DNA of 64,000 bases. Origin: Leptospira interrogans serovar Manilae. Lineage in GTDB: Bacteria > Spirochaetota > Leptospiria > Leptospirales > Leptospiraceae. Where the stretch lies: contig CAMCZP010000008.1 of NCBI GenBank assembly GCA_945887855.1, positions 1 to 64,000 on the forward strand, written 5' to 3'. Both the position numbers and the translations under genes were made by a program. The notes under the pieces are model-generated. The model was not told the origin of the DNA. It saw nothing but the letters and a program-made list of their open reading frames with translations, and ran no database searches. Numbering within the stretch: position 1 is the stretch's first letter; every line of letters starts with the position of its first letter. Positions 25,894 through 38,676 of this stretch are shown one piece after another.

Positions 25894-28299
25894 TTATTTT
25901 TTAGAATGTGGTAATTTCTTTTTTGAAATTATGTCTTGAGATTCTTTTTCTAATTTAGATGTAGCTTCTGAATTAGGATATTTGGGTCTATGGTGTAGAC
26001 TGGATATTAAGATTTCAATAAAAGCATCTTTAATTATTTTTAAATCTCCTAATGTAATACCTGATTCATCTAATTGATTTTCATTTAATTTAATATTAAT
26101 AATTTTTTGTATTAATTCATTTAAGGCTTCCACTGTTATTTGATCTAGCGATCTACTTGCTGCTTCAACACTATCGGCAATCATCACAATAGCTGTTTCT
26201 TTGCTTTGGGGTTTGGGTCCCGGGTATTGAAAATCTTTTTTATTGATTTTAGACCTTTGTTTGGGGGAGAGATTTGACAAGGCTTTATGATAAAAAAATG
26301 CCATTGTACTTGTGCCATGATGTTCTGGTATAAAATTAATTACTTCTCTAGGCAACCTTGCCTTTTTAGCCATTTCTATTCCATCAATTACATGATCTAT
26401 AACTATCTTAGCTGCTTTTCCTGGATTATTTTTATCTATATTCTCAGCCTTCGGTATCAAATGTTGATTTTCTACAAAAAAACCTGCATTTGGGATCTTT
26501 CCTATGTCATGGAAGTATACTCCTGCTCTAATTAATATCCAGTTCAAATTTAACTTCTGGGCTGCTCTCTCTGACATAGCTGCTACCATAAAAGTATGAG
26601 TATAGGTAGAAGGTGCAAGAGTTAAAAGTGCCTGTAAGAGGGGATGACCTGTATCAGCTAGTTCCTGTAACTTAAATCTAGTTGGGATATTAAATAAATA
26701 CTCATAGATTGGAAGTAGAAATTGAGCAATTGTAACACAGGCAAAACCATTTATTATACAAGCTAAGTAAACTTTGATTATATTTGCTGAGAGGATTTCT
26801 TTTAGGATAGAGTCTGAACTAGATGTTACCCAGAAATCTCTATTATCTAGTAAATAACCACTCGTAGAAAGTATGATTTCAATTCCAGAAATTAAAATCC
26901 CAGATTTTATAAAATCAATTCTTTTTCTAATTTTCGATCCTTGAATGGATGAAAAAATTGCAATTGAAAAAACTATTATAAAAGTATATAAATTATTATA
27001 TGATATTTGAAAAATGTAAAATGATAAAAAGAATCCTGTTGCGATTGCTAATTGTTCATCAAATATAAAACTTATTAATAAACAAATTAAACCAATTGGA
27101 ACAAATAATCCATAATAGAAAGTAGAATCATAATTATTATCTGGATGATAATAGAGTCTTGATGTAATAAAACTTATGATTATAAGAATCCATATCAAAG
27201 AAAAAATAATAAGATTACTTCCTAAATCATTTAACTTTTTAGGATCATACTTTTTAAGGAAAGTAAGCATGATTGACACTACTACAAGCTGAACAATTAG
27301 TACAGAAAAAATAGATTTTAAATTAGTTCTTGATGCCTGTAGGTTTAATTGTTCTAGTTTAAGAAATGTTTCAGGTGTAATCAGTTCACCTTTAGAAATT
27401 AACTTTTCATTTTTTTGTATTTTGCTCTTTATTGGTTTTACTTTATCCTGAAGTTCCAATTTTTCCTCTTCTGTATCTTCAGCATTATAGGAACATGAAG
27501 GATAAGAATAGAGATACGATAGACTCATTCTTTTTATTACTGCCATAGTATCTACTTCTATCTTAGGGAACTTTTCGTTAATAAGTTGCTGTACTATATT
27601 AATTGTTTCTTTGTTTGAATATAAATATTCTCTAGGTATTATAAACTTGCCGTCTAATATTGAGTACTTTTCTTTTATGCCTCGGTTGTTTACTTTTCCA
27701 CCATAAATTTTCATACTTCCTAAAAGTTCAGGATTTTCTTTTAAGATACAACTAGAGGAAAATAATAAATTTGTACATTGTTGGATTAATTCCTTTAGCT
27801 TATCTTTATCTGGAAATTGGACTAGAAACTCTAAATCTTCTTTTGACTTGTACTTCCATCTCAGATTTTTAGAAAGAAGTGTAGGAATATTTTTTATGTT
27901 ACTTGAGCCATAAACTTTTAAATTATTAATTTCTTCATCAATAACCGTATAAACAGAATTAGTTAAATAAATATAATCTCTTTCGAATATATAAGATCCT
28001 GAATTGTATGCTTTTATCCTTTCAATTTGAGTCTTTTGAGGATCATCATATACAATTTCAATTTGAGAAATTATATTCTCTGGAGAAACAGATCCTAATG
28101 CATACTCTCCATCTGGACTTAAATCTATTTTTTCTTGTCCGAAATAAGGAAAAGAAATGAAACCTGTTTGTACTACTAATGTTAATAAAACTAATATTAT
28201 TTGTAATTTCCAGATATATTCCTGTTTACGAATCATAGTTAAATGGTCTGTAAACTTTGCCATTCTTGATTCTAGAAATTTAGGAATGCTATCTTTCAT
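25894..28299 (-). CDS. pgpH: 7TM-HD membrane phosphohydrolase (PgpH-type, probable c-di-AMP phosphodiesterase)
   Basis: The 801 residues read in order as an N-terminal membrane helix (about 33-50), a large extracytoplasmic 7TMR-HDED domain (about 55-320), seven membrane helices (about 325-530) and a cytoplasmic HD domain. The HD metal site is intact: HDIGKIPN (around residue 595), then EHHGTSTM and a later conserved Asp. Listeria PgpH degrades c-di-AMP; this role is inferred here. It overlaps phoH by 4 nt, a conserved gene pairing. Confidence 0.88.
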   Translation of the reverse strand: MKDSIPKFLESRMAKFTDHLTMIRKQEYIWKLQIILVLLTLVVQTGFISFPYFGQEKIDLSPDGEYALGSVSPENIISQIEIVYDDPQKTQIERIKAYNSGSYIFERDYIYLTNSVYTVIDEEINNLKVYGSSNIKNIPTLLSKNLRWKYKSKEDLEFLVQFPDKDKLKELIQQCTNLLFSSSCILKENPELLGSMKIYGGKVNNRGIKEKYSILDGKFIIPREYLYSNKETINIVQQLINEKFPKIEVDTMAVIKRMSLSYLYSYPSCSYNAEDTEEEKLELQDKVKPIKSKIQKNEKLISKGELITPETFLKLEQLNLQASRTNLKSIFSVLIVQLVVVSIMLTFLKKYDPKKLNDLGSNLIIFSLIWILIIISFITSRLYYHPDNNYDSTFYYGLFVPIGLICLLISFIFDEQLAIATGFFLSFYIFQISYNNLYTFIIVFSIAIFSSIQGSKIRKRIDFIKSGILISGIEIILSTSGYLLDNRDFWVTSSSDSILKEILSANIIKVYLACIINGFACVTIAQFLLPIYEYLFNIPTRFKLQELADTGHPLLQALLTLAPSTYTHTFMVAAMSERAAQKLNLNWILIRAGVYFHDIGKIPNAGFFVENQHLIPKAENIDKNNPGKAAKIVIDHVIDGIEMAKKARLPREVINFIPEHHGTSTMAFFYHKALSNLSPKQRSKINKKDFQYPGPKPQSKETAIVMIADSVEAASRSLDQITVEALNELIQKIINIKLNENQLDESGITLGDLKIIKDAFIEILISSLHHRPKYPNSEATSKLEKESQDIISKKKLPHSKK

Positions 28300-29258
28300 A
28301 TAGATTCCAATCTATTTACAATGATATCTAATAAGGGATGTCTTGTTATATCCTCTCTGTTCAACTGAATAATTCCAATTTCTGGAATATTTTTTAATGC
28401 ATTTGCAACTTTTTCAAATCCTGATTTTCCACTACCTAGATCGATTTGAGTTATATCACCTGAGATAGCCATCCTAGAATTTTTTCCTAATCTAGTAAGA
28501 ATCATTTTTAATTGCATGCTAGTGCAATTTTGTGCTTCATCTAGGATTACAAAAGAATTAGAAAGTGTGCGTCCTCTCATGAATGCTATAGGAGCAATTT
28601 CAATTTTATTTAGTGATGTTAGAACCTGAACTTTTTCATTTCCCAAGCAGTCATTCAATGCATCATAGATAGGCCGTAAATATGGATCTACTTTTTGAAC
28701 CATGTCACCAGGCAAGAATCCAAGAGATTCCCCGGCCTCTACAGCAGGCCTTGTAAGAACTAACTTTTCAACTTCCCCATTTTGTAGCATTCTACATGCT
28801 ACAGCAATGGAAAGAAATGTTTTACCAGTACCTGCTGGACCTATTGCCATACTAATTAAATTTTTTATTAAACTTTCTACAAATTTTTGCTGATTTTCTG
28901 TTTTGGGGAAAATAGGTTTTCCTTTATAATTAGTAAGTATCTTTTCTGTAGGATTCCAGGGTTGTCTGTCTTCTCTAGATTTAATAAGGTAATGAATATC
29001 AAATGTATCAAAGTTATCTTTATCTGGACGATTGATAAAATTTTCTTCTAAGTGCTGAAAAAATTGTATTGCATACGTAATACTTTCAGTTTCTCCGCTT
29101 AAGATAAGAGAATTTCCTCTAGGTATCACATCAATTTTGAGGAAATTTTCAAGGTCTTTAATATGGGCATCTCTGATTCCACAAACTTTTCTATACAAAC
29201 CTTCATTCTGAAATGAAAATGTCTCTGTAATTTTTGGAAGGACTTTCTTTTTTGACAT
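28296..29258 (-). CDS. phoH: PhoH family ATPase (YbeZ-like)
   Basis: The 320-residue protein has an N-terminal KH-like region (about 20-75) and a P-loop ATPase core with Walker A GPAGTGKT (140-147), the Walker B-like [10 protein letters not shown], and GDITQIDL. PhoH/YbeZ proteins are cytoplasmic and are tied to RNA metabolism, usually near ybeY. The start codon shares a base with the aspS stop (TAATG) and the end overlaps pgpH, so aspS-phoH-pgpH is one coupled operon. Confidence 0.94.
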   Translation of the reverse strand: MSKKKVLPKITETFSFQNEGLYRKVCGIRDAHIKDLENFLKIDVIPRGNSLILSGETESITYAIQFFQHLEENFINRPDKDNFDTFDIHYLIKSREDRQPWNPTEKILTNYKGKPIFPKTENQQKFVESLIKNLISMAIGPAGTGKTFLSIAVACRMLQNGEVEKLVLTRPAVEAGESLGFLPGDMVQKVDPYLRPIYDALNDCLGNEKVQVLTSLNKIEIAPIAFMRGRTLSNSFVILDEAQNCTSMQLKMILTRLGKNSRMAISGDITQIDLGSGKSGFEKVANALKNIPEIGIIQLNREDITRHPLLDIIVNRLESI

Positions 29259-31063
29259 TAAACAGAAACCGTTCTTATTTTTAGTTCTTCAAGTTGTTTC
29301 TTATCTACAGGAGTAGGGCAGTCACTCATCATACAGATACCTTTCTGTGTTTTTGGAAATGCAATTACATCTCTTATTGACTTTCCTTTTGTCATTAACA
29401 TCATTATCCTATCAATACCTAATGCAATTCCCCCATGAGGAGGAGCACCATATTGAAGGGCTTCTAATAAAAAACCAAATTTATGTTTTGCATCTTCTGG
29501 TGTGATACCTAACAAACCAAATATTTTTTCCTGAATTTTTTCATCATGTATACGGATACTTCCTCCACCAATTTCATTTCCATTTAATACTAAATCATAA
29601 GCTTTAGATTTAAATGTATGAGCTTTTCCTTTTAGCGAATCAATTGTATCATGGTGAGAAATACAATTGTCATCAGGAGATGTAAAAGGATGATGCATAG
29701 CAAAAAGTTCTCCTGAGGTGTGATCTTTTTCAAACATAGGAAAATCAACTACCCAAGAAATATGAAGACTTTCTGGATCAGGAGTATCATATTTTTGTGA
29801 GAGCTTAAGTCGTAATGCACCTAATGAAGCATTTACGATTTCCATAGAATCTGCACCAAAAAATACCATATCCCCCTCTTTAGATCCGATCATTTCAGCA
29901 ATACTTTTCAAACCATCGCTTGAGAAAAACTTAGTGATAGTTGATTCTAATCCATTCGAAGTATGCTTCATATAAGCCAAACCTTTTGATCTATAATCTT
30001 TATTTAGCCAAGATGTTAGATCTTCTATTTCTTTTCTAGAGATTCCTGATCCTCCTTTAACACATATAGCCTTTACAACTCCACCTGAGTTTAAGGCTCC
30101 TGAAAATACTTGAAAGTTACAGTCTTTTACAATTTCAGAAATATTATAGAGTTTCATATCAAAACGAAGGTCTGGCTTATCTGAGCCATAAGAGTTCATG
30201 GCTTCAGAATAAGTCATACGTTGAAAAGGTTTTTGAATTTTTTTATGAAATACATTTTCAAAAACTACACAAACCATATCTTCTATTGAAGTCAGAATAT
30301 CTTCTTGGTCTACATATGAGAATTCCATATCCAATTGGGTAAATTCTGGTTGACGATCCGCACGTAAATCTTCATCCCGAAAGCATTTAACAATTTGGAA
30401 ATATCTCTCCATTCCCCCTACCATAAGAATTTGTTTAAATATCTGAGGTGATTGAGGAAGTGCATAGAATGTCCCCGGGTTAAGCCTAGATGGAACTAAG
30501 AAGTCCCGTGCACCTTCTGGGGTAGATTTGTTTAAAATTGGAGTTTCTATTTCTAAAAACTCTTTGGAATTCAAATAATTTCTTATAGCAAATATAAATT
30601 TATGCCTATCAATCATTCTATTTTTTAACTCATCTTTTCTGAATTCCAAATACCTAAATTTCAAACGAATATCTTCACCTGATTCATCAAAGTCATCAAG
30701 TTGAAAGGGAGGAGTTTTAGAAGAATTGAGTATCTCTAATTTTTCTATAATGATTTCAAAATTTCCAGTTGGTATTTTAGGATTTTTTGCTTCTTCGGAT
30801 CTCTCTTGCATTGTACCTTTGACTGCAAGGACAAATTCAGATCGAACCTGTTCGGCTAGATGAAAATTTTCTCCTACTACTTCTTTTCTGGCAACGATTT
30901 GAACAATTCCTGAACGATCTCTAAGATCTATAAAGATAACCCCACCTTGGTCACGAAAACGAAACGCCCAACCGCATAAAAATACTTTGGTTCCCGGTAC
31001 TCTCTGGATAACTTCATTTGCAAAGATTCGATTGTGATATTCTTCTTTATACCAATTATTCAA
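29258..31063 (-). CDS. aspS: Aspartyl-tRNA synthetase
   Basis: AspS charges tRNA-Asp. The 601 residues are the full bacterial type: N-terminal OB anticodon-binding domain (1-110), class II core with motif 2 [18 protein letters not shown], the bacterial GAD insertion (about 300-420), and motif 3 [12 protein letters not shown]. The sequence alone does not decide whether it is discriminating or also charges tRNA-Asn. It is the first gene of the leftward aspS-phoH-pgpH operon, with a divergent unknown gene across a 228-base intergenic region. Confidence 0.97.
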   Translation of the reverse strand: MNNWYKEEYHNRIFANEVIQRVPGTKVFLCGWAFRFRDQGGVIFIDLRDRSGIVQIVARKEVVGENFHLAEQVRSEFVLAVKGTMQERSEEAKNPKIPTGNFEIIIEKLEILNSSKTPPFQLDDFDESGEDIRLKFRYLEFRKDELKNRMIDRHKFIFAIRNYLNSKEFLEIETPILNKSTPEGARDFLVPSRLNPGTFYALPQSPQIFKQILMVGGMERYFQIVKCFRDEDLRADRQPEFTQLDMEFSYVDQEDILTSIEDMVCVVFENVFHKKIQKPFQRMTYSEAMNSYGSDKPDLRFDMKLYNISEIVKDCNFQVFSGALNSGGVVKAICVKGGSGISRKEIEDLTSWLNKDYRSKGLAYMKHTSNGLESTITKFFSSDGLKSIAEMIGSKEGDMVFFGADSMEIVNASLGALRLKLSQKYDTPDPESLHISWVVDFPMFEKDHTSGELFAMHHPFTSPDDNCISHHDTIDSLKGKAHTFKSKAYDLVLNGNEIGGGSIRIHDEKIQEKIFGLLGITPEDAKHKFGFLLEALQYGAPPHGGIALGIDRIMMLMTKGKSIRDVIAFPKTQKGICMMSDCPTPVDKKQLEELKIRTVSV

Positions 31064-31291
31064 CGTCTTATATACTCACTTTTTTAGGTTTCCTTCAGAT
31101 TTCTAGGGCTAACAAAAGATGCAATTAAAATAGGATTTCTCTAAAATCCCCTTTCATTTTTTCAGATCTTTAGATTGCTAAATAATAAATTGGAAAAAAT
31201 AGAAATCTCTATTAATGTTCGAAAAAATAGGGAAAAATGAGAGTCAAGAAATCCCTACATTTTTTTTAAAGCCTTCCGATATGAATAATGA

Positions 31292-33184
31292 ATGTCTACG
31301 CAGCTTCCTACATCTGATTCTGATATAAAATACTCATTTTTAAGGGTGAGAAAAGAAAAAGAATCTATAATTTTAGGGATTAGTCCAACAGGAAAAACCC
31401 AGCAGGAAATCCTAAACACTGCAAAAAACCTTAGTTCAGTTCAAAATGCAGGGAAAGGGGGCTTATTATCATTTAAAAAAAATATTTTGGACCAGCTCCA
31501 AATAGATGAAAAAACTCTAAGTCAAAATCTTTTTCAATTAGTCAACAACCAATTTCTCTGCCAGATCCCAGTTTTTGAATATGATCCGTCCGAAACCCAT
31601 CTGGATATTGTTCCATATTTTATTACACACCCTGGAGATGACAAAAACTTTTTTATTTTTAACTTGTTTGAAGAGCTTATTGTAAGTTCATTTAAAGCAC
31701 TTAAATATTGGTATGAAGCAAAACCTAAAGTATCAAGAGAAGACCAAATGTCTGAGTACACTCTGGATATGAGAGGTATGGATGATAGGTTCAAGGGTAA
31801 TTCAAATATTTTTAATAGTTATAGGGTGCTAAAAGAATTTAAAAATGGAATCCCTATTTATGATGAGGTGTTGACTTACATTGCCAATGAGCTAGAAAGA
31901 AGATTTGTTGAGATGAAATTTGCATTGGAACTCAGAGGACATGGTATTATCTTTACAAAACCAAATGAAATACAAGAAATATTTGAATTAGCTGACGAAT
32001 TCATGATGCTCCAGGTCATACATCCATTACTTAATAATCCAAATCACAGGAGCTATTTAGAGCCAATTATACTTGAGAAAAAAATCTATTATGAAACAAA
32101 TGATTTCCCATTTAAAACTACAAGGTACTCGGTTGAACTAGCGAGATATGCTATTGAAATTGTTTCTAAGGATAGAGGAGGGAAAGGTTTAATTGTTTTA
32201 GATATTATAATACAGTTAGATTCGATTGTAGATGGTATTTATGTAGACATATGGAGGGCAGATTGTGATAATGTTAAAAAAGAATTTAAGAAATCCATAA
32301 CAGTTCCTTCAAGTAAATGGTCTAATCTTATTACATTTATCCAGCATTCAGAATCTATGAGATATCCTCCCGATGTTTGGAAAGATTTGTTGACTGATAC
32401 AGAGTTGTACTACATTAAGTGGCAAACACCAAAAGGTATTTCACATGCCTTTACAGGCAGAGATCATAGTTTTATAAAATCCCTAGTTGTTGGTATGATT
32501 ACTATTCAGCAGGGAGAGCATTGGAAAGCAGTTGCTCTTAAATACCTAATAGATAAGAATGAAAGAACACTTAGACCTTTACTAATTGATACAAATTTTT
32601 CAGTGGTATACCAAGAGCTAAATAAAACTGTATATAAGCCATATATACCATGGTATTTTAGGATATTTTTATTCATTCCTATACAATCCTTAATAGAAAA
32701 GTTTTATGATATAGCTCGAGAAAAAATAAAATCCGAACAAGAGCATTTTTCTAATAAAAATGAAGACATATCTAAAAAGCTAACTCAAGAAATAGAAAAT
32801 AAAAAGAAAGATCATGTAGAAATACTTAGAGGTGAATTTTTTAGTGAGTCTGTAAAAAGAAGTTTAGATGATTTCTATTTTAATAATAGAGTAGTTCCTA
32901 CACTCCAAGAACTCATGGTATTGTATCCAGATGATAATACATTTATAGAAAAATTACGAAAAAACAAATTTAGAATTCTATCCCTTCCTGTAAGAGGTGG
33001 AGAAAATATAAGTGTTGTAATGTACCCCGATGATGATGAATGGCAATCTAAAAAGACTCTCTTGATTGACTCTCTAGAAAATGTTGTAGCTGACAGAAAT
33101 CCCCATATCTCTACTAGTGTAGATATGATTTCGATCGAGAAAGCTCAAAATTTAATGGATATTCTCAATCAAGAGGTTAGATGA
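31292..33184 (+). CDS. Large conserved protein of unknown function, coupled to yyaL
   Basis: I do not recognise this 630-residue protein. There is no signal peptide. The middle is mixed alpha/beta. A hydrophobic patch near residues 455-470 (RIFLFIPIQ) is too short for a confident membrane helix. It is followed by a charged helical stretch (about 470-515, Lys/Glu-rich) likely to form a coiled coil. No catalytic motif stands out. It overlaps the downstream yyaL-type gene by 4 nt, so the products are made together and may function together. Confidence 0.75.
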   Translation: MSTQLPTSDSDIKYSFLRVRKEKESIILGISPTGKTQQEILNTAKNLSSVQNAGKGGLLSFKKNILDQLQIDEKTLSQNLFQLVNNQFLCQIPVFEYDPSETHLDIVPYFITHPGDDKNFFIFNLFEELIVSSFKALKYWYEAKPKVSREDQMSEYTLDMRGMDDRFKGNSNIFNSYRVLKEFKNGIPIYDEVLTYIANELERRFVEMKFALELRGHGIIFTKPNEIQEIFELADEFMMLQVIHPLLNNPNHRSYLEPIILEKKIYYETNDFPFKTTRYSVELARYAIEIVSKDRGGKGLIVLDIIIQLDSIVDGIYVDIWRADCDNVKKEFKKSITVPSSKWSNLITFIQHSESMRYPPDVWKDLLTDTELYYIKWQTPKGISHAFTGRDHSFIKSLVVGMITIQQGEHWKAVALKYLIDKNERTLRPLLIDTNFSVVYQELNKTVYKPYIPWYFRIFLFIPIQSLIEKFYDIAREKIKSEQEHFSNKNEDISKKLTQEIENKKKDHVEILRGEFFSESVKRSLDDFYFNNRVVPTLQELMVLYPDDNTFIEKLRKNKFRILSLPVRGGENISVVMYPDDDEWQSKKTLLIDSLENVVADRNPHISTSVDMISIEKAQNLMDILNQEVR

Positions 33185-35274
33185 GTTCAGAAAATCATAA
33201 AACCAACAAATTAATTTTTGAAAAAAGCCCATATCTTTTGCAGCACTCTACCAATCCGGTAAATTGGTATCCTTGGTGTGAAGAAGCATTCGAAAAAGCC
33301 AAATTAGAAGATAAACCAATCTTGTTATCAATTGGATATGCCACCTGCCACTGGTGTCATGTTATGGAAAAAGAATCATTTGAAAATGAATCAATAGCAA
33401 CATTTTTAAATTTATATTTTGTTTCTATTAAGGTGGATAGAGAAGAGAGACCTGATATAGATAAAATTTATATGGATGCGTTGCACGCAATGGACCAACA
33501 AGGTGGTTGGCCTTTGAATATGTTTTTAACTCCAGATAAAATGCCAATTGCTGGTGGAACTTATTTTCCTCCCGAACCGAGATACGGTCGTAAAAGTTTA
33601 TTAGAAATATTAAATATAATTAAGAATGCATGGATTTCCCAAAGAGAAGAAATTCTAAGATCTGGTGAAAATTTATTAAAATTTTTAACTTCTCTCAATG
33701 AGTCTGAAGGAGATAGGAATCTTCTTCCGGAATTAAATTCTTTTGATTTAGGATTCAAAGCATATCTAAATTATTATGATCCTATATATCATGGATTTAA
33801 AACAAATGCACAAAATAAATTTCCACCCAGCATGGCGGTTTCATTCTTATTAAATTATTACTATCATCTAAAAAATCCTAAAGCTCTAGATATCTCAGAA
33901 GCAACTTTGATTGCTATGAAAAAAGGAGGTATCTATGATCAGATAGGTGGGGGATTGTGCAGATATTCAACTGATCAAATCTGGTTAATTCCTCATTTTG
34001 AAAAAATGTTGTACGACAATTCTTTATTTTTACTTGTTTTAGTTGAATGTTATTCTTTAACAAAAAATCGAATATTTGAAAATTATGCATATGATGTAAT
34101 AAATTATATTTCTAGAGATATGACTCTAGAAAATGGAGGAATTTCAAGTGCTGAAGATGCTGACAGTGAAGGAGAAGAAGGCAAATTTTATGCATGGGAA
34201 TATTCTGAATTTATAGAAGTAGCTGGAGAAGATTCAACTTTATTTACTGAGTTTTGGAATGTTACACAAAATGGTAATTTTGATCATAATAAAAATATAC
34301 TCAATGAAGCTTTTGCAAATAATTTTCATGAGATAAAGGGGATTGATTTTAAAGTTTGGAAAGAGAAATTACTAGCATTTAAAAATAAATTACTTGGTAT
34401 CCGAAGCAAAAGGAAAAGACCACTTAGAGATGATAAGGTACTAACATCTTGGAACTCCTTATACATTCGTGCTTTGGCTATGGCAGGAAGAATTTTTGAA
34501 GATGAGGAATTGATTCTCTCCTCTAAAAAAACTTATGATTTTCTCATTTCAAGCCTAATTGTAAATAATAGGGTGTTAAGAAGATGGAGGGAAGGCGAGG
34601 CTGCTATAAATGGTTATTTGGTGGATTATGTAGAGTTAGCCCATGCATCCATTGAGTTATATAGAGCAACATTTGAGTCAAAATATTTAGTTCAGGCAAA
34701 TAGTTTAGTTCAAGATGTTATTAAATTATTTAGCAATGAAAAAGGTGCTTTTTTTGATACAGGAAATGATTCTGAAAAATTAATTAAAAGATCCATTGAT
34801 TGCCATGACAATGTAGAGCCAAGTGGTAATACGACAATGAGTTTTGTACTACAAAAGTTGGCTTTGTATGGTTTTTCTTTTACGGTATATATGAAAATGG
34901 CTGAAGAAATATTTGCTTATTTCAAAAGAGATATTGAAACTAGACCCTTGAGTTCACCTTATATGCTCAGCTCTTATCTACAATATACATCAGAAAAAAA
35001 GGAAATTATTTTTCTATTTAAAGAAGAGGATGATTTTTGTATAAAAATAAAGAAGGCTATTCAAACATCATATCTTTCAGATATTGCTTTTTATTATTCC
35101 GATGAAGTAAATTTAGAAAAAAATAAAGTAGAAATACCAATACTAATTGGAAAAAGAGTGACCAATCAATATGTTTTATATATATGTAAAGAAGGATTTT
35201 GTGAATATCCACTCCAAGAAAAAGAAGAGATATTAATTACACTAAGGAAACATTTTCCATCTATCGGGTTATAA
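33181..35274 (+). CDS. YyaL/SSP411-type thioredoxin-domain protein
   Basis: The 697 residues begin with the family hallmark: a [17 protein letters not shown] segment, then a thioredoxin fold with CHWC in [14 protein letters not shown] (about residues 52-65), and continue into an (alpha/alpha) barrel like N-acylglucosamine 2-epimerases ([34 protein letters not shown]). The family is widespread but lacks an agreed reaction. The CxxC and the barrel His/Asp/Glu residues look intact. A TAATATG junction places the next small gene 1 nt downstream. Confidence 0.92.
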   Translation: MSSENHKTNKLIFEKSPYLLQHSTNPVNWYPWCEEAFEKAKLEDKPILLSIGYATCHWCHVMEKESFENESIATFLNLYFVSIKVDREERPDIDKIYMDALHAMDQQGGWPLNMFLTPDKMPIAGGTYFPPEPRYGRKSLLEILNIIKNAWISQREEILRSGENLLKFLTSLNESEGDRNLLPELNSFDLGFKAYLNYYDPIYHGFKTNAQNKFPPSMAVSFLLNYYYHLKNPKALDISEATLIAMKKGGIYDQIGGGLCRYSTDQIWLIPHFEKMLYDNSLFLLVLVECYSLTKNRIFENYAYDVINYISRDMTLENGGISSAEDADSEGEEGKFYAWEYSEFIEVAGEDSTLFTEFWNVTQNGNFDHNKNILNEAFANNFHEIKGIDFKVWKEKLLAFKNKLLGIRSKRKRPLRDDKVLTSWNSLYIRALAMAGRIFEDEELILSSKKTYDFLISSLIVNNRVLRRWREGEAAINGYLVDYVELAHASIELYRATFESKYLVQANSLVQDVIKLFSNEKGAFFDTGNDSEKLIKRSIDCHDNVEPSGNTTMSFVLQKLALYGFSFTVYMKMAEEIFAYFKRDIETRPLSSPYMLSSYLQYTSEKKEIIFLFKEEDDFCIKIKKAIQTSYLSDIAFYYSDEVNLEKNKVEIPILIGKRVTNQYVLYICKEGFCEYPLQEKEEILITLRKHFPSIGL

Positions 35275-35275
35275 T

Positions 35276-35611
35276 ATGAATATTTTTTTAGCCAATGTAT
35301 CAGCTCCATGGACATTACTCATGGATATTATTTTTATATTAGCACTTTCAATGATAGTAGCATGGTATTTTTATTTTTATAAAAAAAAAGATATTATTGG
35401 TGGCTATGTTGGAGCTACAACTATAGCAAGTTTTGGAGCTATTTTACTTTTTGCTTTTTTTCATAAAGGAATAAGAGATTTTATAATGTGGCTCATGTCA
35501 CCCAAGCTAGGGACAATTCAACTTTCAAATGTAAATCTAATAGTTATTGTAATTGGTGCTTTTTTATCGCTATATATAGTTGAAATTCTACAAAGAAAAA
35601 AAACAAGATAA
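35276..35611 (+). CDS. Small three-helix membrane protein, unknown function
   Basis: The 111 residues form three hydrophobic segments (about 12-32, 42-62 and 85-105) separated by short basic loops (YKKKD, HKGIRD) and end in RKKTR. The middle helix GGYVGATTIASFGAILL resembles the glycine-rich helix of GlsB/YeaQ-type small membrane proteins, but the length and other helices differ, so I do not assign that name. It follows the yyaL-type gene by 1 nt, as part of the same operon. Confidence 0.7.
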   Translation: MNIFLANVSAPWTLLMDIIFILALSMIVAWYFYFYKKKDIIGGYVGATTIASFGAILLFAFFHKGIRDFIMWLMSPKLGTIQLSNVNLIVIVIGAFLSLYIVEILQRKKTR

Positions 35612-35619
35612 ATACAGTA

Positions 35620-36834
35620 CTACACACTCTTTAGCAGATGACCTAATTTTAGTTTTTTCGTCTGAAGATATTTATGGTTTTCATCTCCCGCCTCAATTTC
35701 AAGTGGGACTCTACCCATGACTTTTAATCCATACCCCTCTAATCCTACAATTTTTCTGGGATTGTTCGTCATAATTCTCATCTTTTCCACCCCGATATCT
35801 TTTAGAATCTGAGCACCAATTCCATAATCACGAAGATCAGGCGGAAATCCAAGTTTTTCATTTGCTTCTACTGTGTCGTACCCTGTGTCTTGGATTGAGT
35901 ATGCTTTGAGTTTGTTAATTAGCCCAATGCCCCTTCCTTCCTGCCTCATATAGAGGAGTATGCCTTTTCCTTCTTGGTTGATCTTATCAAGAGCAGCATT
36001 TAGTTGGGGACCACAATCGCAACGATTGCTCATAAAAATATCACCTGTAAGGCACTCCGAATGAACTCTTACGAGAACTTCTTCGTCAGGTGAAATATTT
36101 CCTTTTACTAGAGCAACATGGATTTTGTCATCAATCAGAGTAGAGTATGCTCTAATAGAAAATTCTCCATATTCTGTTGGGAGTCTCGCTTCGGTTTCGA
36201 ATTTAATAAGTTTATCTTTTTTTGTTCTATAAGCTATTAGATCTGCAATTGTATAAATATTGAGGTTATGAGTTTTTGCGAAGACCTCAAGATCTTTCAT
36301 ACGTGCCATTGTTCCATCTGCATTCATAATTTCACAGATGACTGCTGAATGTTTTAGACCGGCTAAAATAGATAAATCAACAGATGCTTCTGTATGACCG
36401 GCTCTTCTCAAAACTCCACCCTTTCGGGCTTCTAACGGAAAGAGGTGACCAGGCTTTACTAGATCATCTGATGTAGATTTTTCATCTAAAAGTACAGAAA
36501 TAGTTTTCGCTCTATCATAAGCAGATATTCCAGTACTAACTCCTTCCTTTGCATCAACAGAAACTGTAAATGCAGTTCCATGATGATCTCCACCTTTCTC
36601 CACCATTCTTCCCAAACCAAGTTGGTTGAGCCTTTCTGAGACCATGGGAATGCAAATAAGACCTCTACCATGTGTCGCCATGAAATTGATAGCTTCTGGA
36701 GTAGCAAACTCTGCGGCGATTACTAAATCCCCCTCGTTTTCTCTATCTTCCGAGTCTACGAGGATAATCATATTTCCGGACTTTATTTCTAGTATTGCGT
36801 TCTCGATGCTTTTCAACATGTTTATACCATACAT
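35620..36834 (-). CDS. ribBA: Bifunctional riboflavin biosynthesis protein RibBA
   Basis: The N-terminal half is 3,4-dihydroxy-2-butanone-4-phosphate synthase: [11 protein letters not shown] holds the metal-binding Glu, then [11 protein letters not shown] and [11 protein letters not shown]. The C-terminal half (from about 205) is GTP cyclohydrolase II, with the zinc ligands in [18 protein letters not shown] and [10 protein letters not shown]. Both active sites look complete, so one protein supplies both riboflavin precursors. A second in-frame ATG lies 15 bases inside; neither has a clear ribosome site. I find no FMN riboswitch in the short upstream region. Confidence 0.95.
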   Translation of the reverse strand: MYGINMLKSIENAILEIKSGNMIILVDSEDRENEGDLVIAAEFATPEAINFMATHGRGLICIPMVSERLNQLGLGRMVEKGGDHHGTAFTVSVDAKEGVSTGISAYDRAKTISVLLDEKSTSDDLVKPGHLFPLEARKGGVLRRAGHTEASVDLSILAGLKHSAVICEIMNADGTMARMKDLEVFAKTHNLNIYTIADLIAYRTKKDKLIKFETEARLPTEYGEFSIRAYSTLIDDKIHVALVKGNISPDEEVLVRVHSECLTGDIFMSNRCDCGPQLNAALDKINQEGKGILLYMRQEGRGIGLINKLKAYSIQDTGYDTVEANEKLGFPPDLRDYGIGAQILKDIGVEKMRIMTNNPRKIVGLEGYGLKVMGRVPLEIEAGDENHKYLQTKKLKLGHLLKSV

Positions 36835-36953
36835 CCAAATGTATTTTTGTCTGCATTAAGATTTTCCTTACCCTAAATAAAAGAAAAACAATTGATTTTT
36901 ATTCAGGTATTTAGAAACTATATTTTGACTCTTTCAATAGTCAGAAGGAAGGA

Positions 36954-37340
36954 TTGAATTTGGAACTAAAGCTACGCACACTTGGTCAAGTAAAGATTAT
37001 TGAAATTCATGGAAAGTTTGACATAGAAAATACAGAAGAATTTGAAACGCTATTCCAAAAACAAATGGAAGCCAATCCTTCTATTCTTGCCATTGATATG
37101 AATAAGCTTGATTATATAGATTCCTCTGGTATAGGAACTTTGATAAAATCTCTCAATGCTATAAAAAATAAAAAAGGAGTATTGATCCTCATCGGTCTAA
37201 AGCCTATGATTTTAAATGTTTTTAAACTTGCAAAATTAGATATGTTTTTTGAGATTATGTCCAACGATCAATTCAATACAAAATTTAGTACAGAAGAGGA
37301 TAAAGATATAGATGACCTTCTAAAGAAGCCAATTACTTAA
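36954..37340 (+). CDS. STAS-domain anti-sigma factor antagonist
   Basis: This 128-residue RsbV/SpoIIAA-like protein has [28 protein letters not shown] with the phosphorylatable Ser57/Ser58, and a C-terminal helix with an acidic tail (about 110-125) beyond the usual domain. It starts at a TTG directly after GGAAGGA; a second TTG two codons on is the alternative. It would act in partner switching with a kinase such as the HATPase domain encoded at 39-42 kb (inferred). Its end overlaps the convergent def gene by 4 bases. Confidence 0.9.
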   Translation: MNLELKLRTLGQVKIIEIHGKFDIENTEEFETLFQKQMEANPSILAIDMNKLDYIDSSGIGTLIKSLNAIKNKKGVLILIGLKPMILNVFKLAKLDMFFEIMSNDQFNTKFSTEEDKDIDDLLKKPIT

Positions 37341-37876
37341 TCTAGTTTTTTTTCTTTTGAGTCTATTTCCTCTGTAAATCCAAATAACTTAACATTTTTT
37401 AATCTATCAACATATAGAATCCCCTCTAAATGGTCGCATTCATGTTGGTAGACCACAGCCGGAAAGCCTTCGATAATTTTCTTATGGTAATTCCATTTTT
37501 CATCATAGTATTCCAGTCTTATCTTTGAAGGCCTTTCCACAAAACCTCTCATTCCCGGTACAGATAAACATCCTTCCCAATAGCCTTCTTTGGGTTCAGC
37601 TAAGGGGGTAATCACGGGATTGATTAGGATATGTTCTTCTATTGTTGGTGCATCGGGGTATCTTGGATTTTCCTCTTCAATCCCAACTATTACTAGTTTT
37701 TTTAGAATCCCAATCTGAGGAGCAGCTAACCCAATTCCATTTTCAAATCTCATAGTCTCAAACATATCTTTGATAATTCTTTTAAAATCTTTTGTGCCTA
37801 TTTCAGATTCATCCACAGGTATACTTTTTTGCCTGAGAAGAGGATTTCCCAATCGAAGAACTTTTTTAACTGCCAT
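37337..37876 (-). CDS. def: Peptide deformylase
   Basis: Def removes the N-formyl group from new proteins using a metal ion. All three motifs are present: [18 protein letters not shown] (Cys metal ligand) and [11 protein letters not shown] (HExxH-type with catalytic Glu). The 179 residues match the family. The partner formyltransferase gene (fmt) is at 57.1 kb, not adjacent as in many bacteria. The gene follows the hydrolase-like gene by 24 nt and may be read from the tRNA-Ala side. Confidence 0.96.
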   Translation of the reverse strand: MAVKKVLRLGNPLLRQKSIPVDESEIGTKDFKRIIKDMFETMRFENGIGLAAPQIGILKKLVIVGIEEENPRYPDAPTIEEHILINPVITPLAEPKEGYWEGCLSVPGMRGFVERPSKIRLEYYDEKWNYHKKIIEGFPAVVYQHECDHLEGILYVDRLKNVKLFGFTEEIDSKEKKLD

Positions 37877-37900
37877 GTATAGTACCTAAATAATAAGAAT

Positions 37901-38620
37901 CTATTCCTTTAAAATTTGTAAATTATCTTTTTCCACAAACCAAAGTAGGAGCTTTTGGAATGATTGGGTGTTAAAAAGTGAGGTTTCCTCTTTTGGATCT
38001 AAAATAGAAATCAAAGGTTTTGTAGAGATCTGTCTAATTTTATCTATTTTATAAAAAGGAGGGGGATTGGTAAAAAGAAAGTGAATATTCCCCGGTTGTT
38101 CTTGAGAAGATATGAGTTTTGTAAATTTTTTATGTTTTACGTAAAAATCAAATATAAATGGGGTTTTAGGTAGAAGACTAACAAAATCATCCCTTTTAGA
38201 AAACCAGTCCCAGAATTCTTTGAAATAATTTTCATCTTCATTCTCTATATAGTTTAGCTCTGGATTTATGATATAAGAAGAGAAGATTTTATTTGATACA
38301 TTGTATGATAGCTGGAGGGAGAGGGCTGCACTATGTCCTTCTGCAATTAGAATCGCTTTTGAAGGAAAACTCAAAATAATATCTTCTAGGGATCGAATAG
38401 CAGAATTTAAGATTGAATATTCAGAGGAGTCTATATTATTCAAGTCAAGGCGTTTTATATGGTAAACATGGAAAGATTTGTTGGGTGATGTTGCCAAAAA
38501 ATCTGAGTATTTATTTTTTTTCTGAAAGATATCTTCCAATAAAAGAATGGGAGTGCCCAATGGATTCCCATAAGAATCATAGGTTATAGAGCTTTGGAAT
38601 TGTATTTTATAGAGTGCCAT
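37901..38620 (-). CDS. Alpha/beta-hydrolase-like protein of unknown substrate
   Basis: The 239 residues contain a nucleophile-elbow-like EGHSAA (Gly-His-Ser-x-Ala) after a hydrophobic strand, and a preceding helix and strand arrangement like an alpha/beta hydrolase; the acid and His of the triad cannot be placed with confidence. I chose the ATG at 38620 because the frame upstream runs into the tRNA-Ala gene and its residues there are tRNA sequence read as codons. It is co-oriented with tRNA-Ala and def. Confidence 0.65.
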   Translation of the reverse strand: MALYKIQFQSSITYDSYGNPLGTPILLLEDIFQKKNKYSDFLATSPNKSFHVYHIKRLDLNNIDSSEYSILNSAIRSLEDIILSFPSKAILIAEGHSAALSLQLSYNVSNKIFSSYIINPELNYIENEDENYFKEFWDWFSKRDDFVSLLPKTPFIFDFYVKHKKFTKLISSQEQPGNIHFLFTNPPPFYKIDKIRQISTKPLISILDPKEETSLFNTQSFQKLLLWFVEKDNLQILKE

Positions 38621-38676
38621 AAAAAAAACATTGACTATGTGATATTTATTTAAGAAGAAAATACAAAGGGTAGTAT

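Noticed and set aside
36835..36953. Possible FMN riboswitch upstream of ribBA
   Set aside because: The gap is about 120 bases and lacks the conserved RFN element helices.
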